From the NCBI GenBank assembly GCA_023231445.1, contig JALNVF010000025.1, positions 1 to 29,697 of the forward strand: a DNA stretch of 29,697 nucleotides, given 5' to 3'. The position numbers were made by a program, and so were the translations under genes. Positions 1-9,597 of this stretch are shown piece after piece. Origin of the DNA: Treponema sp. GTDB lineage: Bacteria > Spirochaetota > Spirochaetia > Treponematales > Treponemataceae. Under the pieces are notes generated by a model. The model had not been told where the DNA came from and made no database searches. It worked only from the letters and a program-made list of their open reading frames with translations. The stretch's first letter is position 1, and each line of letters begins with the position of its first letter.

Positions 1-132
1 CAGGTACAGGATATACTTGCAGAAGTCCGTGAAGCCGTTGCGCAGTGGCCGTCGTTTGCGGAACACTCGGGCATAGATGCAGAACGCATGCAGGCGGTAC
101 AGACGGTGCTGACCGGACTTACGGTAACATAA
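1..132 (+). CDS. 3' end of a gene, possibly HipA-family toxin kinase (partial)
   Basis: An open frame enters from the left edge and ends at a TAA at 130-132, giving the last 43 residues of a protein. The tail reads as an amphipathic helix (AEVREAVAQWPSF) followed by a second short helix. This resembles from memory the C-terminal helices of HipA-type serine/threonine kinases of type II toxin-antitoxin modules, where an 'AVxxWxxxA' pattern is common. No catalytic motif lies inside the window, so the family call is tentative. The frame converges on the GH5 gene, and their 3' ends are separated only by a terminator-like structure. It could equally be the tail of an unrelated helical protein. Confidence 0.45.
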   Translation, partial: QVQDILAEVREAVAQWPSFAEHSGIDAERMQAVQTVLTGLTVT

Positions 133-201
133 AAAAGGCCGGAATTACTATCTGCAGGGCACGCCGCCCTGCTGTCATACAGTCCCGGCACAGAATCCGG
201 C
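131..201 (-). terminator. Intrinsic terminator after the GH5 gene
   Basis: Read on the minus strand just past the GH5 stop codon, an outer stem GCCGGA (201-196) pairs with TCCGGC (143-138). It is followed by C and six Ts (136-131). Inside it is a second perfect 7-bp stem, GCAGGGC (172-166 on the minus strand) with GCCCTGC (160-154), and a 5-base loop. The T run lies only on the minus-strand side, so it should stop minus-strand transcription. It overlaps the stop codon of the converging plus-strand gene by two bases. Confidence 0.55.
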
Positions 202-208
202 GGCAGCG

Positions 209-1537
209 TTATTCTGCGTCAAGTGTGGTATCGCTGCCCGGAATGGCTACTGAAGTTTCGCCGCTTACGCCCCTCATGACTGCCTGCAGTATCTTCGGAA
301 ACGCCTGCTGTGCGGTACTCCGGTAAAACAGTCCTTCGTTTTCCTTCCCGCTGGACGTTGCACCGTTATCCCAGTAGACGGGTACTATTCCGCAGTTGTG
401 TGCAGTAAAGGCTGTATATTCCATATAGTACCGCCGGTATTTTTCATATCCTTTCTGATACGTTGCGCCGCATTCGCCCAGATATACCGGTATTCCCCTG
501 TCGACGTACGCTGTTTTAAGCTTTGCAAACTGCTGTTCCATGGATTTTTCCTGTCCGTAATTCGTACAGTCCGACGCAGAAGCTCCGCCGTAATCGCTGC
601 CCCAGCAGTGTTTCTGTGCCTCAAGCGTATATTCATAGGGCGAGTAGTAATGTGCGGAAACGATAAGCCGGTGTGCCGTCGGATCAGAAGGCAGGACAAG
701 ATTTGCAACGGTAAGATCAATGTCAGTATCATAACCCGCTACGACAAGGTAGCGGTAGGTATTGTTCCCGCCCGTGCCGCGCACTGCAGTAACAAATGCC
801 TGATTCCACTTGTTCACAATACCGTACTGGACGCCGCCGTCCTGACGGTTAACGCCCCATCCCCAGCGGCCGTCCTGAATTTCATTCAATCCTTCGAACA
901 TAAGATAGTCGCCGTGATTTTTAAAGTATGAAGCTGTCTGTGTCCAGACAGCAATGTATTCATTCGTTACTTCATTATATGAAGCAGTACTGTCGTCGGC
1001 CTTATTGATGTTCAGCCAGTGTTCGCTGTTCGAACCGTCATGGTGCATATTTATAACGACTTTAAGTCCTGCCGTATGTGCATACTCCACGACCCGGGCA
1101 ACGCGGGCAAGGTACGTTTTGTCAACTTTATAACCCGTTGATTTTGAATCGATGTGTCCCATCCAGGTTACCGGTATTCTGACAATGCCGAAACCCGCAC
1201 GAGCTGTTGCGGTAAGAAGTTCCTGTGTTATTTCCGGATTTCCCCATGCGGTTTCAGAAGCGGTTGAACCGGCAGCATACGTATCGGAACTGTATGCATC
1301 AAGACTGTTGCCGATATTGATACCGGCGTTTGTTTCCTGCATATACGCAAGTGCGGCGGCAGAAGTGCAGTCCGTACTCATACTTTCAGGAGAAGACAAT
1401 ACCGGCGATACTGCAGGAACGGTAAAATCAAGTGCGGAACCGGAAGAACCGGTATCCTGCGTACCGTCTGCACATGCGGTGAACATAATTCCAAAAAATA
1501 AAAAAATAAAAAAAACAGTTTTTCCTGCTGCCTTCAT
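209..1537 (-). CDS. Lipoprotein glycoside hydrolase family 5 (endoglucanase-like)
   Basis: This 442-residue protein is predicted to hydrolyse beta-1,4-glucans or related plant polysaccharides at the cell surface. Residues 1-21 form a signal peptide with lipobox FTAC, putting the lipidated Cys at 22. The GH5 TIM barrel runs from about 70 to 420. GINIGNSLDAY (71-81), WGNP (98-101) and VRIPVTW (119-125) are strand motifs. HH sits at 165-166, and the acid/base Glu is E219 in GLNE. H296 and Y298 follow, the nucleophile is E355 in YLGECG, and an aromatic platform Trp is W389. The 'ETAWGNP' region is reminiscent of subfamily GH5_4, but I cannot assign a subfamily firmly. The ATG at 1537 follows a GAGGG ribosome-binding site. 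A weak promoter -10 (TATGAT, minus strand, 1571-1566) lies upstream with no good -35. All expected catalytic residues are present. The substrate is inferred. Confidence 0.93.
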   Translation of the reverse strand: MKAAGKTVFFIFLFFGIMFTACADGTQDTGSSGSALDFTVPAVSPVLSSPESMSTDCTSAAALAYMQETNAGINIGNSLDAYSSDTYAAGSTASETAWGNPEITQELLTATARAGFGIVRIPVTWMGHIDSKSTGYKVDKTYLARVARVVEYAHTAGLKVVINMHHDGSNSEHWLNINKADDSTASYNEVTNEYIAVWTQTASYFKNHGDYLMFEGLNEIQDGRWGWGVNRQDGGVQYGIVNKWNQAFVTAVRGTGGNNTYRYLVVAGYDTDIDLTVANLVLPSDPTAHRLIVSAHYYSPYEYTLEAQKHCWGSDYGGASASDCTNYGQEKSMEQQFAKLKTAYVDRGIPVYLGECGATYQKGYEKYRRYYMEYTAFTAHNCGIVPVYWDNGATSSGKENEGLFYRSTAQQAFPKILQAVMRGVSGETSVAIPGSDTTLDAE

Positions 1538-1593
1538 ACTATACCCTCATAAAAAAATCTGTCGTATCATAGCATATCAAACAATATTATGAA

Positions 1594-1651
1594 AGCAGGC
1601 AGCCTGCTGCAGGATGGCTGCAGAACAGGAAAAAAATCGCCTGCTCTGCAG
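1594..1651 (-). terminator. Double hairpin between the Ig-like lipoprotein and GH5 genes
   Basis: Ten bases past the stop codon of the 1662-5504 gene, the minus strand folds into a 12-bp stem (1651-1640 with 1629-1618, one G-U wobble) around a 10-base loop. A second short stem follows, AGCAGG/CCTGCT (1608-1603 with 1599-1594), with a 3-base loop. Neither is followed by a clean T run; the second leads into TTCATAATATT. It probably acts as a terminator or 3'-end stabiliser, and incomplete termination could let the GH5 gene be co-transcribed. Confidence 0.45.
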
Positions 1652-1661
1652 AATGCATTAC

Positions 1662-4600
1662 TTATTCAAATTTTATTTTATATTCTGTTGATGTATTCGT
1701 CTTCGAAATCCATGCAGCGTTACCGCTCATATCGGTGAATGAAACTTTGATAGTATCACCACTGACAAACGTTCCGGTGTCATGCGAAACAGTAACTGTT
1801 ATACCGGTTCCATCGGCAGTATATTCGTTTGCAACTTTTATAGCGCTGTTTGAAATGGAAGAAGTAACTGACATCCCCTTTATAATATCACCTGTCGTCG
1901 ATGTTACGGTAAAAGTAATTTTATCAAGAGGATCTGCGGCTGCAATGCTGCACGTACCGCCTTCTGTACCTGCGGTTAATACAAGATCATCCGTACTGCA
2001 CAAAAATACCGGATGAACTGTATCCGAGACGACGACGACGTTTGAACAATAATACATATTGTTAACCATGGCGATCAATGCATAGGAAACCGTATGACTG
2101 CCGTAATTATAATCACCGGGAATCTGCGGTACTGTTACGGAAACCGCTTCCTGACGTGAGTATTCAAGAGGAGAAACAGATAACGATATCCCTGTGCCGG
2201 TCCAGTCAGATAAAACTCCGTCAGCGTTGTACGTCTTCTTTACTATAGAATAACTAGTACTGCTGCCATTTTCTGCAAGTGCAAACGGGACAAAACTGAA
2301 TGTAAGAGTTGTTGAAGCATCAATTGCGGCTGTATTAGCAAGCGAAACTGACCCCGGTGTTTTTTCTGTCGGATCAACACTGTCTGTTTTTACTGTTACC
2401 GCAAAATATGCTGCACTCTTATACACACTTGTGAGCAGTACACCGCTGTCTGTATAGACGTACACATAGACGGAATCGAAAGACTGCAGTACTCCGGCAG
2501 GTGTAAGCGTCATCGTTTTTGAAGAAATCGTACATGCAGCCGGTATATAGGTTCCGGCATTTTTCTGCGCCTGTAATTCCTCGGCATAACTCACGGTTAA
2601 ATCAACACCTGTATCTGTTGTCAGAATTGCAGTATACCCGGTAACGTCCTGATCGAATTCAAGCACAACAGCATCTTTACCGGTAATTTCCGTAGTAGTT
2701 GCATAATTATGCCCTGTCTGAATTACAGGATCAGTAACCGTAAAGGTAATATAGTTCTTTTTGCTGGTGCTGGAAATTTTACCTTCATATGCGGTTGTAC
2801 CAAATTTTATGTTTGAAGTCGTAAACAGCGTCGTTGAACCTGATACTACTTCCAGTGACATATCATATGTTCCAGCTTCAAGCTCCGGAGGCGTAATTGT
2901 TACGGTTGATCCGGATACGGCCACAGAAGTACTAATAGAATTTGCGGTAACAGTCTTGTCTCCCGATTTATACAGTTCTACGGTAGCTGTGGCACCGGAA
3001 GCAAAAGCTTTGTCGAACGTAAGCGTAATCGCCGTTCCCGGAGCTATCGTACTGACAGTTGAATCGTCGGTACTGTTGATTGCATCCGTAACCGTATACA
3101 GATTCGATGCTGAAATCCGGTATTCAGGATAGGCAAAATAAGTGTCAAGTTTCCAGGCAGAACTGAATGTAGACATGTCGCTGGCGAAAGCACATGTGGA
3201 TGTATCACCGTTTGAAGATTTTACAGTGCCCCATACCTGTAAATCTGCAGAAGCAGTATTTACTGCATCGCCGAACGGAATATACAGAATTTTGTCTTTA
3301 GTCTTTACAGAAACAAGCGCTCTGCTGCCGTATGTGTCCGCCGTACCCATGTACACTGCTGCGGATGCAATTGCGTCGTTGAATGTAAGAGCCAGATACT
3401 GTGAAGACGTTACCTCAACTGACGCTGCAGCACTTCGTGCAGCACTTACTGATACGGATACTGCATCTGCCGGAACGGCGGTAGAATCGATAATGCTTAC
3501 ACTCTGTACGCCGAAAAGAATAAAACTTACATCATAATCAGACTGGCTGAATGTTGTACTGCCGTCCTGAGCAGTACCGGTCAGATGAATCTTTTTAATT
3601 GACGTATCGAACATGCCTTTGGCAGGGGTTACTGTCGCAGTCTTATAATCGCTGCTCCATGAAACAGTAACATCCTCCGTCACGGGTGTGTTGTCTCTTT
3701 CTGACGTATATGCGGAATAGAACGTCGGTGTAAGGTTTTCCATTGCACGGTCGAACGTAAACGTAAGCGGCGTTGTTCTGGCAAGCGGCGTAAGAATTGT
3801 TGCCTCGCCTGCATTCGTTTCTGTAACTCTAACAGTCGAATTAAAAATCACCTCATAGATATTTTTGCTGAAAGCGGTGGAACCGTCGTCCGCTTCGCCG
3901 GCGAACTCGATACAGGCGATAGAACTGCTGAACTTTCCGCTTACTGCGGTTATTGTTGCAGTCTTTCTGCTGCTGTCCCATTCAATATTAACGGCGTCAG
4001 GTACTTCCACAGCCTGCTTACTGTTGGTATAAAATTTCGGAGTAAGAACGGTCATTGCCCGGTCAAACGTAAACGTCAGTGAATCAGTAAGGGCAAGCGG
4101 AGTAGTTTTGGTAACTATTCCGGCATTCGTATCAGTAACTTTTATAGTTGCATCAAAATTTACTTCGTATACCGGCTGTTCAAACGTAGTGCATCCGTCG
4201 GAAGCTGCTCCTGTAAGTACAATATATTTTATTGCTCCGTTGAATTTACCGTCGTCCGCCGTTATTGTCGCAGTCGTTTTATCGCTGCTCCATGCGACAG
4301 AGACAGCTTCCGTTACAGGTGTATTATCGGTGCCGGACGTATAAGACGAATAGAAAGCCGGAGAAATACTTGTCATTGCCCGGTCAAACGTGAATGTAAG
4401 GGTTCCGGTTGTTGCAAGCGGTGTGTTCACCGTTTCTGCCCCGACGTTATTGCCCGTTACAATAATCTTTGTGGGCTGTGCATACAAAACAAAGTCTGCT
4501 CCTGAGCAGGATGTGTTCGTTGCCTGTCCATCAATAATCAACTGAGTACTTGAAGAAAAGCCTTCTCCACGCCATGCAGCACTGAATTCCAGTGCATTAT

Positions 4601-5504
4601 ATGTATTATAAGTCGAAAAATAGTACGTTGTTCCGTTAATTATATAATTAAATCCAGGTACAACCAAAGCTAAATCGGTAGCAGCAGGAAGATTATTAAC
4701 AGAAAAAGTTCCGTCGGAGGACGTAATCACCGTTCCATATGTATTAGCATCAATACTCCCGTTTGTGTATCCCTGCATTTGAATTGTCATTCCTTCCGGT
4801 GCCGGAACAACACTTTTATCTTCCGTTGAACCGATAGCAGCATTACACAAATATGCGGTTCCTTTTATAGAGCACGTAAGCGGTGCCATTTTAGCAACAC
4901 TTGCGGAAACGCTGTACGTATAGGCAACCTTGCTCATACCTGATGCAAGACTGCTTACCGAGCTGCTCAGGTCGTTCAGGGAAACGGTAGTTGTCCCGTC
5001 TTCGGATACAGCCTTTCCCGAACTTTCAATAGTAAGCGTCGTAAGATTGGTAAGTTCACCGCTGTAGTCACTAAGTACGCCGATGAGCGCAGCAGAAACC
5101 GCTTTTTCATTATATGGGTCGTCGTCAACATATTGATGGGCATTAACCCAGATGCCGTTCACGGTTGCAGGTGCATAACCGGTTTTTGTAACAACGGCTG
5201 TATATCCGTCGCCCGTTTTAGTTCCCGTTGCTGACGAATAATTGGGAGTAACACCGCTGATGGACCACACGCCGTTACTATCAGTTGTTACAACAGGATA
5301 TCCTCCCATGGAAACGGCAGCGCCGGCCACAGGTGTTACATTCTCACTGCCTTTTTCAAGTACGACACCGGAAACAATTCCGGTTACACCGGTTGCTCCC
5401 GATGAAGAAGCCGTATCCGACGAAGAATCGGCGGCATTCTGACAGCCGGTAAATGCAAGGAATATACCGGCAGCAGCCAGTATACACGTAGAAATTTTTT
5501 TCAT
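1662..5504 (-). CDS. Large repetitive Ig-like surface lipoprotein
   Basis: This 1280-residue protein begins with a lipoprotein signal (lipobox FTGC, Cys21) and a Ser/Ala-rich linker. Residues about 45-160 and 210-310 resemble carboxypeptidase-regulatory-like beta-sandwiches, with conserved VVTTDSNGVWSISGV and SSDGTFSVNNLP turns. About 345-660 holds three tandem ~105-residue repeats, each with an LTFTFDRAM core. This is the signature of SbsA/Big_5-type bacterial Ig-like domains. Further beta-rich Ig-like segments follow to the C-terminus, with related motifs (ITLTFDKAF, AVVLEFDQDV, LTFSF). No enzymatic motif is visible, so it is likely a surface adhesin or scaffold. The ATG follows an excellent GGAGGA site. 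Its upstream gap (5505-5741) is AT-rich. A TTGACA (minus strand, 5687-5682) has only a poorly spaced -10, so the promoter is uncertain. Adjacency to the GH5 gene suggests a role in substrate adhesion (inference). Confidence 0.85.
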   Translation of the reverse strand: MKKISTCILAAAGIFLAFTGCQNAADSSSDTASSSGATGVTGIVSGVVLEKGSENVTPVAGAAVSMGGYPVVTTDSNGVWSISGVTPNYSSATGTKTGDGYTAVVTKTGYAPATVNGIWVNAHQYVDDDPYNEKAVSAALIGVLSDYSGELTNLTTLTIESSGKAVSEDGTTTVSLNDLSSSVSSLASGMSKVAYTYSVSASVAKMAPLTCSIKGTAYLCNAAIGSTEDKSVVPAPEGMTIQMQGYTNGSIDANTYGTVITSSDGTFSVNNLPAATDLALVVPGFNYIINGTTYYFSTYNTYNALEFSAAWRGEGFSSSTQLIIDGQATNTSCSGADFVLYAQPTKIIVTGNNVGAETVNTPLATTGTLTFTFDRAMTSISPAFYSSYTSGTDNTPVTEAVSVAWSSDKTTATITADDGKFNGAIKYIVLTGAASDGCTTFEQPVYEVNFDATIKVTDTNAGIVTKTTPLALTDSLTFTFDRAMTVLTPKFYTNSKQAVEVPDAVNIEWDSSRKTATITAVSGKFSSSIACIEFAGEADDGSTAFSKNIYEVIFNSTVRVTETNAGEATILTPLARTTPLTFTFDRAMENLTPTFYSAYTSERDNTPVTEDVTVSWSSDYKTATVTPAKGMFDTSIKKIHLTGTAQDGSTTFSQSDYDVSFILFGVQSVSIIDSTAVPADAVSVSVSAARSAAASVEVTSSQYLALTFNDAIASAAVYMGTADTYGSRALVSVKTKDKILYIPFGDAVNTASADLQVWGTVKSSNGDTSTCAFASDMSTFSSAWKLDTYFAYPEYRISASNLYTVTDAINSTDDSTVSTIAPGTAITLTFDKAFASGATATVELYKSGDKTVTANSISTSVAVSGSTVTITPPELEAGTYDMSLEVVSGSTTLFTTSNIKFGTTAYEGKISSTSKKNYITFTVTDPVIQTGHNYATTTEITGKDAVVLEFDQDVTGYTAILTTDTGVDLTVSYAEELQAQKNAGTYIPAACTISSKTMTLTPAGVLQSFDSVYVYVYTDSGVLLTSVYKSAAYFAVTVKTDSVDPTEKTPGSVSLANTAAIDASTTLTFSFVPFALAENGSSTSYSIVKKTYNADGVLSDWTGTGISLSVSPLEYSRQEAVSVTVPQIPGDYNYGSHTVSYALIAMVNNMYYCSNVVVVSDTVHPVFLCSTDDLVLTAGTEGGTCSIAAADPLDKITFTVTSTTGDIIKGMSVTSSISNSAIKVANEYTADGTGITVTVSHDTGTFVSGDTIKVSFTDMSGNAAWISKTNTSTEYKIKFE
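3523..4473 (-). repeat. Three tandem ~105-codon Ig-like repeats
   Basis: Three consecutive units inside the large lipoprotein share the order TPLA..LTFTFDRAM..(P)xFY, then ..W(S)S..TATIT/TATVT, then a buried strand and an acidic 'DGSTTF'-like loop. Units 1 and 3 are also similar in DNA, for example around 3650-3710 and 4280-4340, indicating fairly recent duplication. Unit boundaries are approximate: about 4473-4142, 4141-3833 and 3832-3523. Confidence 0.75.
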
Positions 5505-5741
5505 AAACTGTTCCTCCAGAACATTATATAATTATCAACCGTGAGTGTTGATTTTTAAAAACAAAATAAATTATTATTACGACAGCCGTGAAAAATAGTC
5601 TTCTTCAGGCAAAACAGTATGGAATACACTTTTTATAAACGATCTTGGTATAAGGATTATTTTCATACAATGCTACGAAAATGTCAATATTCGAAAAATA
5701 TTATTATTTATTCCCATTAAAGGTTTCTTCACAATTTCAGT

Positions 5742-7682
5742 TCAGTCGTAGTGCTGATCAAGAACATATGCCTGCACCGGCTGTTCATATCCCTTTGCAG
5801 TTACAAGTTCCGGTCCGGTAAAAAGAAATTTGTCATGTACTTTTTTATGGGTATTCTCAGCGATCAGGATTCCGCCGGCAGGGGCATTACTCTCCATACG
5901 GGATGCAAGATTCACGGCTGCACCGATGACGGTATAATCGATACGGACATCCGTCCCGAGATTGCCTGCTATGACATCGCCTGTATTTATGCCTATCCGG
6001 ACTTTAAGATCAATACCGACAAGCGGCTTCCACTTTGCCGCAAGCAGGCGTATTTTTTTCTGCATATCCACAGCCGCTTCTACCGCCCGTTCCGCGTGGT
6101 CAGGCTGCTCAAACGGATCACCGAAAAAAGCAAGCATTCCGTCTCCGATGAATTTATCGACCGTACCGCCGTGCGCAAAAACAATTTCTGCGATTGAAGT
6201 CAGATAATCAGTTAAAAATGCATGAACGGTTTCGGGCGCTTTGTCAGACGACCAGTGCGTAAAACCTGCTATATCCGAAAAAAGCATTGTCAGCTCTTTT
6301 TTTGCAGGGACAAGATCGGTTTTTCCTTCTTTGAGGACGCGCGCCGCAAGCGCACGCGGGAAATAACGCGACAACGCGTTTTCCATGAGCATACGCTCGC
6401 GGTATGCAGCGGCAAGTCTGAACAGCCAGGCAGAAAGCCAGAAAACAGCCAGTGCCGCACACAGACCGCAGAAAGACGGAACAATTCCGGAACAGAACCA
6501 GAGTACGAGAGTTTCACCCGTAAACAGCATAAACATAATCCCGCATACACCGTGAAACCATACGTCTTTTTTCCGGACCACCGCAAACAGGACTCCGCAG
6601 GTAAGCAGCAGGCTTGTAAGTATTCTGAGCCACACCGGTCCGGAACGGAAAAACGACTGTGTAAGAATTGCATTTAAAACAGTTGTGTGAACACCCGAAA
6701 GCGGATAGACCGGTTCAAGCGGGGTGATACCGAAGTCCTTTTTTGCCGTCGTCAGATCGGAAATACACAGAACGGCGCCGTCGAGCATATCGTACAGCTG
6801 TTCATACACCGTATCATCATGCGCAGCGGCGGCAAACGTGTCGAGCGGAATACGCCGCAGTCCGTTTTTCCACAATCCTGCATACGGAATGTACATACAG
6901 CCGTTTATATCGACCGGTATATGTATGTTCTTCCCGTTTTTAAGCGGCATAATAAATTCTCTGCCTGCATCAAGAATACTATGTTTTATGTCGGCATCAA
7001 GCGCCTGCGCGGCAAGCACAAGCGGAACAGACGGCATATATCCGTCGTTCCACCGGTATAAAAGCGGAACACGGCGTTCAACCCCGTCAGAATCGGGAAG
7101 GAGGCCTGCATGGGCAAGATGCGGCACACGCGCTGCAAGGTCCGGGTACGGAAGCAGGAATGCCGCCGCAGAGGGCACGGCACCTGCGTGAACTATCACG
7201 GGATGCCACAGATTCTTTTCAAGAACGGCATTTTCCTCTGCGGTGAGCGCCGTGTTTGAAATTCCCGTTTCTTTCTGCGAAAGCGGCACTGTTACCACGA
7301 CAAATCCGGGCACCGCTGATGCCGTTTGCGCAAGTCTGCGGTCACCGGCCGGATCACGCGAACCGGCAAACAGAAAATCAAAACATCCGGATATACCGGC
7401 CTTTTTCATCACTTCCAGCGCGTCGGCAAAAGCGGTGCGGTTATCAACGGCATCTCCCAGACTGCGTTCGGCACTGTCGGTTAAGTCGACGGAAACAATC
7501 CGGGGTGTAAGTTCAACGGGATCAACGCGGCATTTTATACGGAGCAGAATGTCGTACACACTGCGGTCGGCAGCCGACCATATTCCGGTAAACGACAGCA
7601 GCACACCGCACATAAACAGACAGACCGGTACAATAAAACCGGCCCGTGATTTTTTAGGAACTGGCCCCGACTTCTTCTGCAT
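5742..7682 (-). CDS. CHASE2-domain class III adenylate cyclase
   Basis: Predicted to make cAMP in response to an extracytoplasmic cue. The 646-residue protein has an N-terminal membrane segment (about 15-37) and a periplasmic CHASE2 sensor (about 40-350, with YDILLRIKCR and a GCFDFLF strand). Three closely spaced membrane helices follow at about 355-425, then a class III cyclase domain. The metal-binding aspartates lie in FSDIAGFT (about 468) and IGDG (about 512). The purine-selecting pair is Lys in DKFIGDG and Asp in IDYTVIG, which is the adenylate rather than guanylate pattern. The transition-state Asn and Arg are in NLASRME. The catalytic set is therefore complete. I chose the ATG at 7682 because GGAAGGGAG precedes it. 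An in-frame ATG 13 codons upstream (7721) lacks a comparable site. It is the last gene of the operon, 52 bases after the SUMF1 lipoprotein gene. Confidence 0.93.
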   Translation of the reverse strand: MQKKSGPVPKKSRAGFIVPVCLFMCGVLLSFTGIWSAADRSVYDILLRIKCRVDPVELTPRIVSVDLTDSAERSLGDAVDNRTAFADALEVMKKAGISGCFDFLFAGSRDPAGDRRLAQTASAVPGFVVVTVPLSQKETGISNTALTAEENAVLEKNLWHPVIVHAGAVPSAAAFLLPYPDLAARVPHLAHAGLLPDSDGVERRVPLLYRWNDGYMPSVPLVLAAQALDADIKHSILDAGREFIMPLKNGKNIHIPVDINGCMYIPYAGLWKNGLRRIPLDTFAAAAHDDTVYEQLYDMLDGAVLCISDLTTAKKDFGITPLEPVYPLSGVHTTVLNAILTQSFFRSGPVWLRILTSLLLTCGVLFAVVRKKDVWFHGVCGIMFMLFTGETLVLWFCSGIVPSFCGLCAALAVFWLSAWLFRLAAAYRERMLMENALSRYFPRALAARVLKEGKTDLVPAKKELTMLFSDIAGFTHWSSDKAPETVHAFLTDYLTSIAEIVFAHGGTVDKFIGDGMLAFFGDPFEQPDHAERAVEAAVDMQKKIRLLAAKWKPLVGIDLKVRIGINTGDVIAGNLGTDVRIDYTVIGAAVNLASRMESNAPAGGILIAENTHKKVHDKFLFTGPELVTAKGYEQPVQAYVLDQHYD

Positions 7683-7734
7683 GAACGCTCCCTTCCGTAA
7701 ATAAACTGAATCACTATGCAAAAAATATTCCAGT

Positions 7735-9573
7735 CTATCTCACGGAACGGACAACCCGGAAACCATGATAGTTATCGCTGCAAGACGGAGAATCTGCATT
7801 CCGATAAGAAATACAACAAGCTTCACCACTATAACCCCAGCTGCCGCCGCGGCTGACACGATACGAACCCGATGACGGTCCTGCCGGATCAGAATCAGCT
7901 GAATCTGCATAATAACTGTTGCTGTACCAGTCCCAGCACCATTCCCACACGTTACCGCTCATGTCATATATTCCGAGTTCATTTGCAGCCTTACCGCCGG
8001 TCTGATTTGTACCGGAAGCAGGACTATATGCATACCATGCAACATCGTTTATCGTATTGCTGCCCGCATACATATATCCGCTGCTGCTTAATCCTCCAGA
8101 GGCAGCATATTCCCATTCCGCCTCCGTGGGCAGCCGGTAACCGTCGGCATCTTCATCCGCATCCATATGCATACGGTCCCACCGGCCATCGCTTCCCGTC
8201 GGAGTCATTCCCCACTCAGCGGGATCTTTAACTCCATCAATACTGTATACCGGCGTAAGACTTTCCTTTATTGAAAGCAGATTACAGAATTTTACCGCTG
8301 CATACCAGTTTACATTATAGACCGGGTAACTGTCGCCGTAACCGTATGAACTTGACGATGATACGGGATTACTTCCAACCACCGACTTATACACTTTCTG
8401 TGTTACTTCGTATTTCCCGATCAGAAAACTGTGTACTGTTACAGTGTGCGCCGGATTATTACTATCCGAACCGCTTCCCATCGTATACGTTCCGCCTGCG
8501 ACCGGTACGGCATCGACCAGCGTACTTGCCGCCAGAACTCTGATTTTTTTCCGGTCAGAAAACGAACCGTCTTCTGTTGTAACCGAAATAACTGCCGTTC
8601 CAGCTTTTAGTGCCGTAACAGTTCCCGATGTATCCACTGCCGCAACAGCTGTATCTGAACTTGCCCAGGTCACAGCGGTATCGGCGGCATTCGTCGGATT
8701 AATGGTATATGCAAGGGTTGTCGTTCCTCCTTCCAGAAGAGGAACTGTTCCGTATGCAGAAAGATATACCCCCTGCACTGCTGTTGAGCCGCCTTCAAAA
8801 CCGGATTCATCATAGGTACAGGATACCGTAGACGTGCAGTCTTTAAATACCTGAACTGTTTCCAAAAAAGGAATTTCCTTACCGCTTACCGAATCTTTAA
8901 ACACTGCGGTAAACGTATAATCGCCTGCATTCAGTTCAGCCGTATACGTAAAACACACCGGTATTGTATCGTTTTTTGTAAATGATACGGATTTTTTCGT
9001 ACCGGCGGAATCTTCTATTGTTAAAGCTGTATTGGAATCATCCGGTGTAAGTGTTACATCTGAACCGAAATTAACAGTAATATCTACGGTACCAGTCCCT
9101 GAAGGACGGGATAGTGCTACATCCGCATCTGCCTGCGATACAGGACTGATTGTAATGTCTGCTGCTCCCGTAAGCAGTATCGTACCGGCGCTGTTCAGTG
9201 CGGTAATCGTCATCGTCCACGGGCCTACCGGCATAGCAGCTGTCGTTACCGTAACGTCACTGCCGTCTATGGCTCCGGTAAAGTCGTCCGAATATACTGC
9301 GCTGTCCGGGCCGGTTCCTGCAATATGATAATGATCAACCGTTAACGTCGTACCTGAGGGACGTACTGTACGGGAGAAAATACTTCCGGACGCAGACAGA
9401 CTGTCCGTTAATAACAGGTCAGTACTGCGTAAATGCAGAACTGCCGTCCGGGGTTCACCGGAAGAGGTATTCCCCAGTAACCCGGAACAGGCCGTACACA
9501 ACAGTGAAATTACTGCCGTATACAGCACAAATCCGAAACACCGGTATATTTTCGTATGACAATCTGTATGCAT
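7735..9573 (-). CDS. Lipoprotein with Big_2 Ig-like and SUMF1 (C-type-lectin-fold) domains
   Basis: A 612-residue predicted surface lipoprotein: signal peptide with Cys29 in LCTAC, a beta-rich N-terminal region (about 40-260) shared in outline with its neighbours, a Big_2 Ig-like domain (about 266-350, WASSDTAVAAVD), and a SUMF1/formylglycine-generating-enzyme fold (about 354-612). The SUMF1 landmarks are GKYEVTQ, YPVYNVNWYAAVKFCN, GYRLPTEAEWEYAA, DMSGNVWEWCWDWY, RGGSW and GFRVV at the end. Of the two FGE catalytic cysteines, only the second has an equivalent. The first, three residues after GGS, is Tyr. Sulfatase activation is therefore unlikely and ligand binding more plausible. The ATG has an AGGAG site at a spacing of 9. 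It sits 24 bases after its SUMF1 paralogue and 52 before the cyclase. The C-terminal 40 residues resemble variable regions of retroelement-diversified proteins. Confidence 0.9.
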   Translation of the reverse strand: MHTDCHTKIYRCFGFVLYTAVISLLCTACSGLLGNTSSGEPRTAVLHLRSTDLLLTDSLSASGSIFSRTVRPSGTTLTVDHYHIAGTGPDSAVYSDDFTGAIDGSDVTVTTAAMPVGPWTMTITALNSAGTILLTGAADITISPVSQADADVALSRPSGTGTVDITVNFGSDVTLTPDDSNTALTIEDSAGTKKSVSFTKNDTIPVCFTYTAELNAGDYTFTAVFKDSVSGKEIPFLETVQVFKDCTSTVSCTYDESGFEGGSTAVQGVYLSAYGTVPLLEGGTTTLAYTINPTNAADTAVTWASSDTAVAAVDTSGTVTALKAGTAVISVTTEDGSFSDRKKIRVLAASTLVDAVPVAGGTYTMGSGSDSNNPAHTVTVHSFLIGKYEVTQKVYKSVVGSNPVSSSSSYGYGDSYPVYNVNWYAAVKFCNLLSIKESLTPVYSIDGVKDPAEWGMTPTGSDGRWDRMHMDADEDADGYRLPTEAEWEYAASGGLSSSGYMYAGSNTINDVAWYAYSPASGTNQTGGKAANELGIYDMSGNVWEWCWDWYSNSYYADSADSDPAGPSSGSYRVSRGGSWGYSGEACCISYRNADSPSCSDNYHGFRVVRSVR

Positions 9574-9597
9574 ATTTTTTTTCTCCTGAAGCAGCTG

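Noticed and set aside
5662..5687. TTGACA with a downstream TATGAA as promoter of the large Ig-like lipoprotein
   Set aside because: The spacing is 14 bases, too short for a normal sigma-70 promoter. A closer TATAAT lies so near the ribosome site that it would remove the leader.
5751..7704. Several plus-strand frames of 120-155 codons across the cyclase gene
   Set aside because: They are antisense to a complete cyclase with all catalytic residues; no domain or ribosome-site support.
7683..7721. Upstream ATG at 7721 as the cyclase start
   Set aside because: The ATG at 7682 has a strong GGAAGGGAG site immediately upstream; the longer form adds 13 residues and lacks such a site.
7735..7870. A template repeat for a diversity-generating retroelement within the window
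   Set aside because: Outside the two SUMF1 genes themselves I found no adenine-rich near-copy of either C-terminus and no reverse transcriptase frame.
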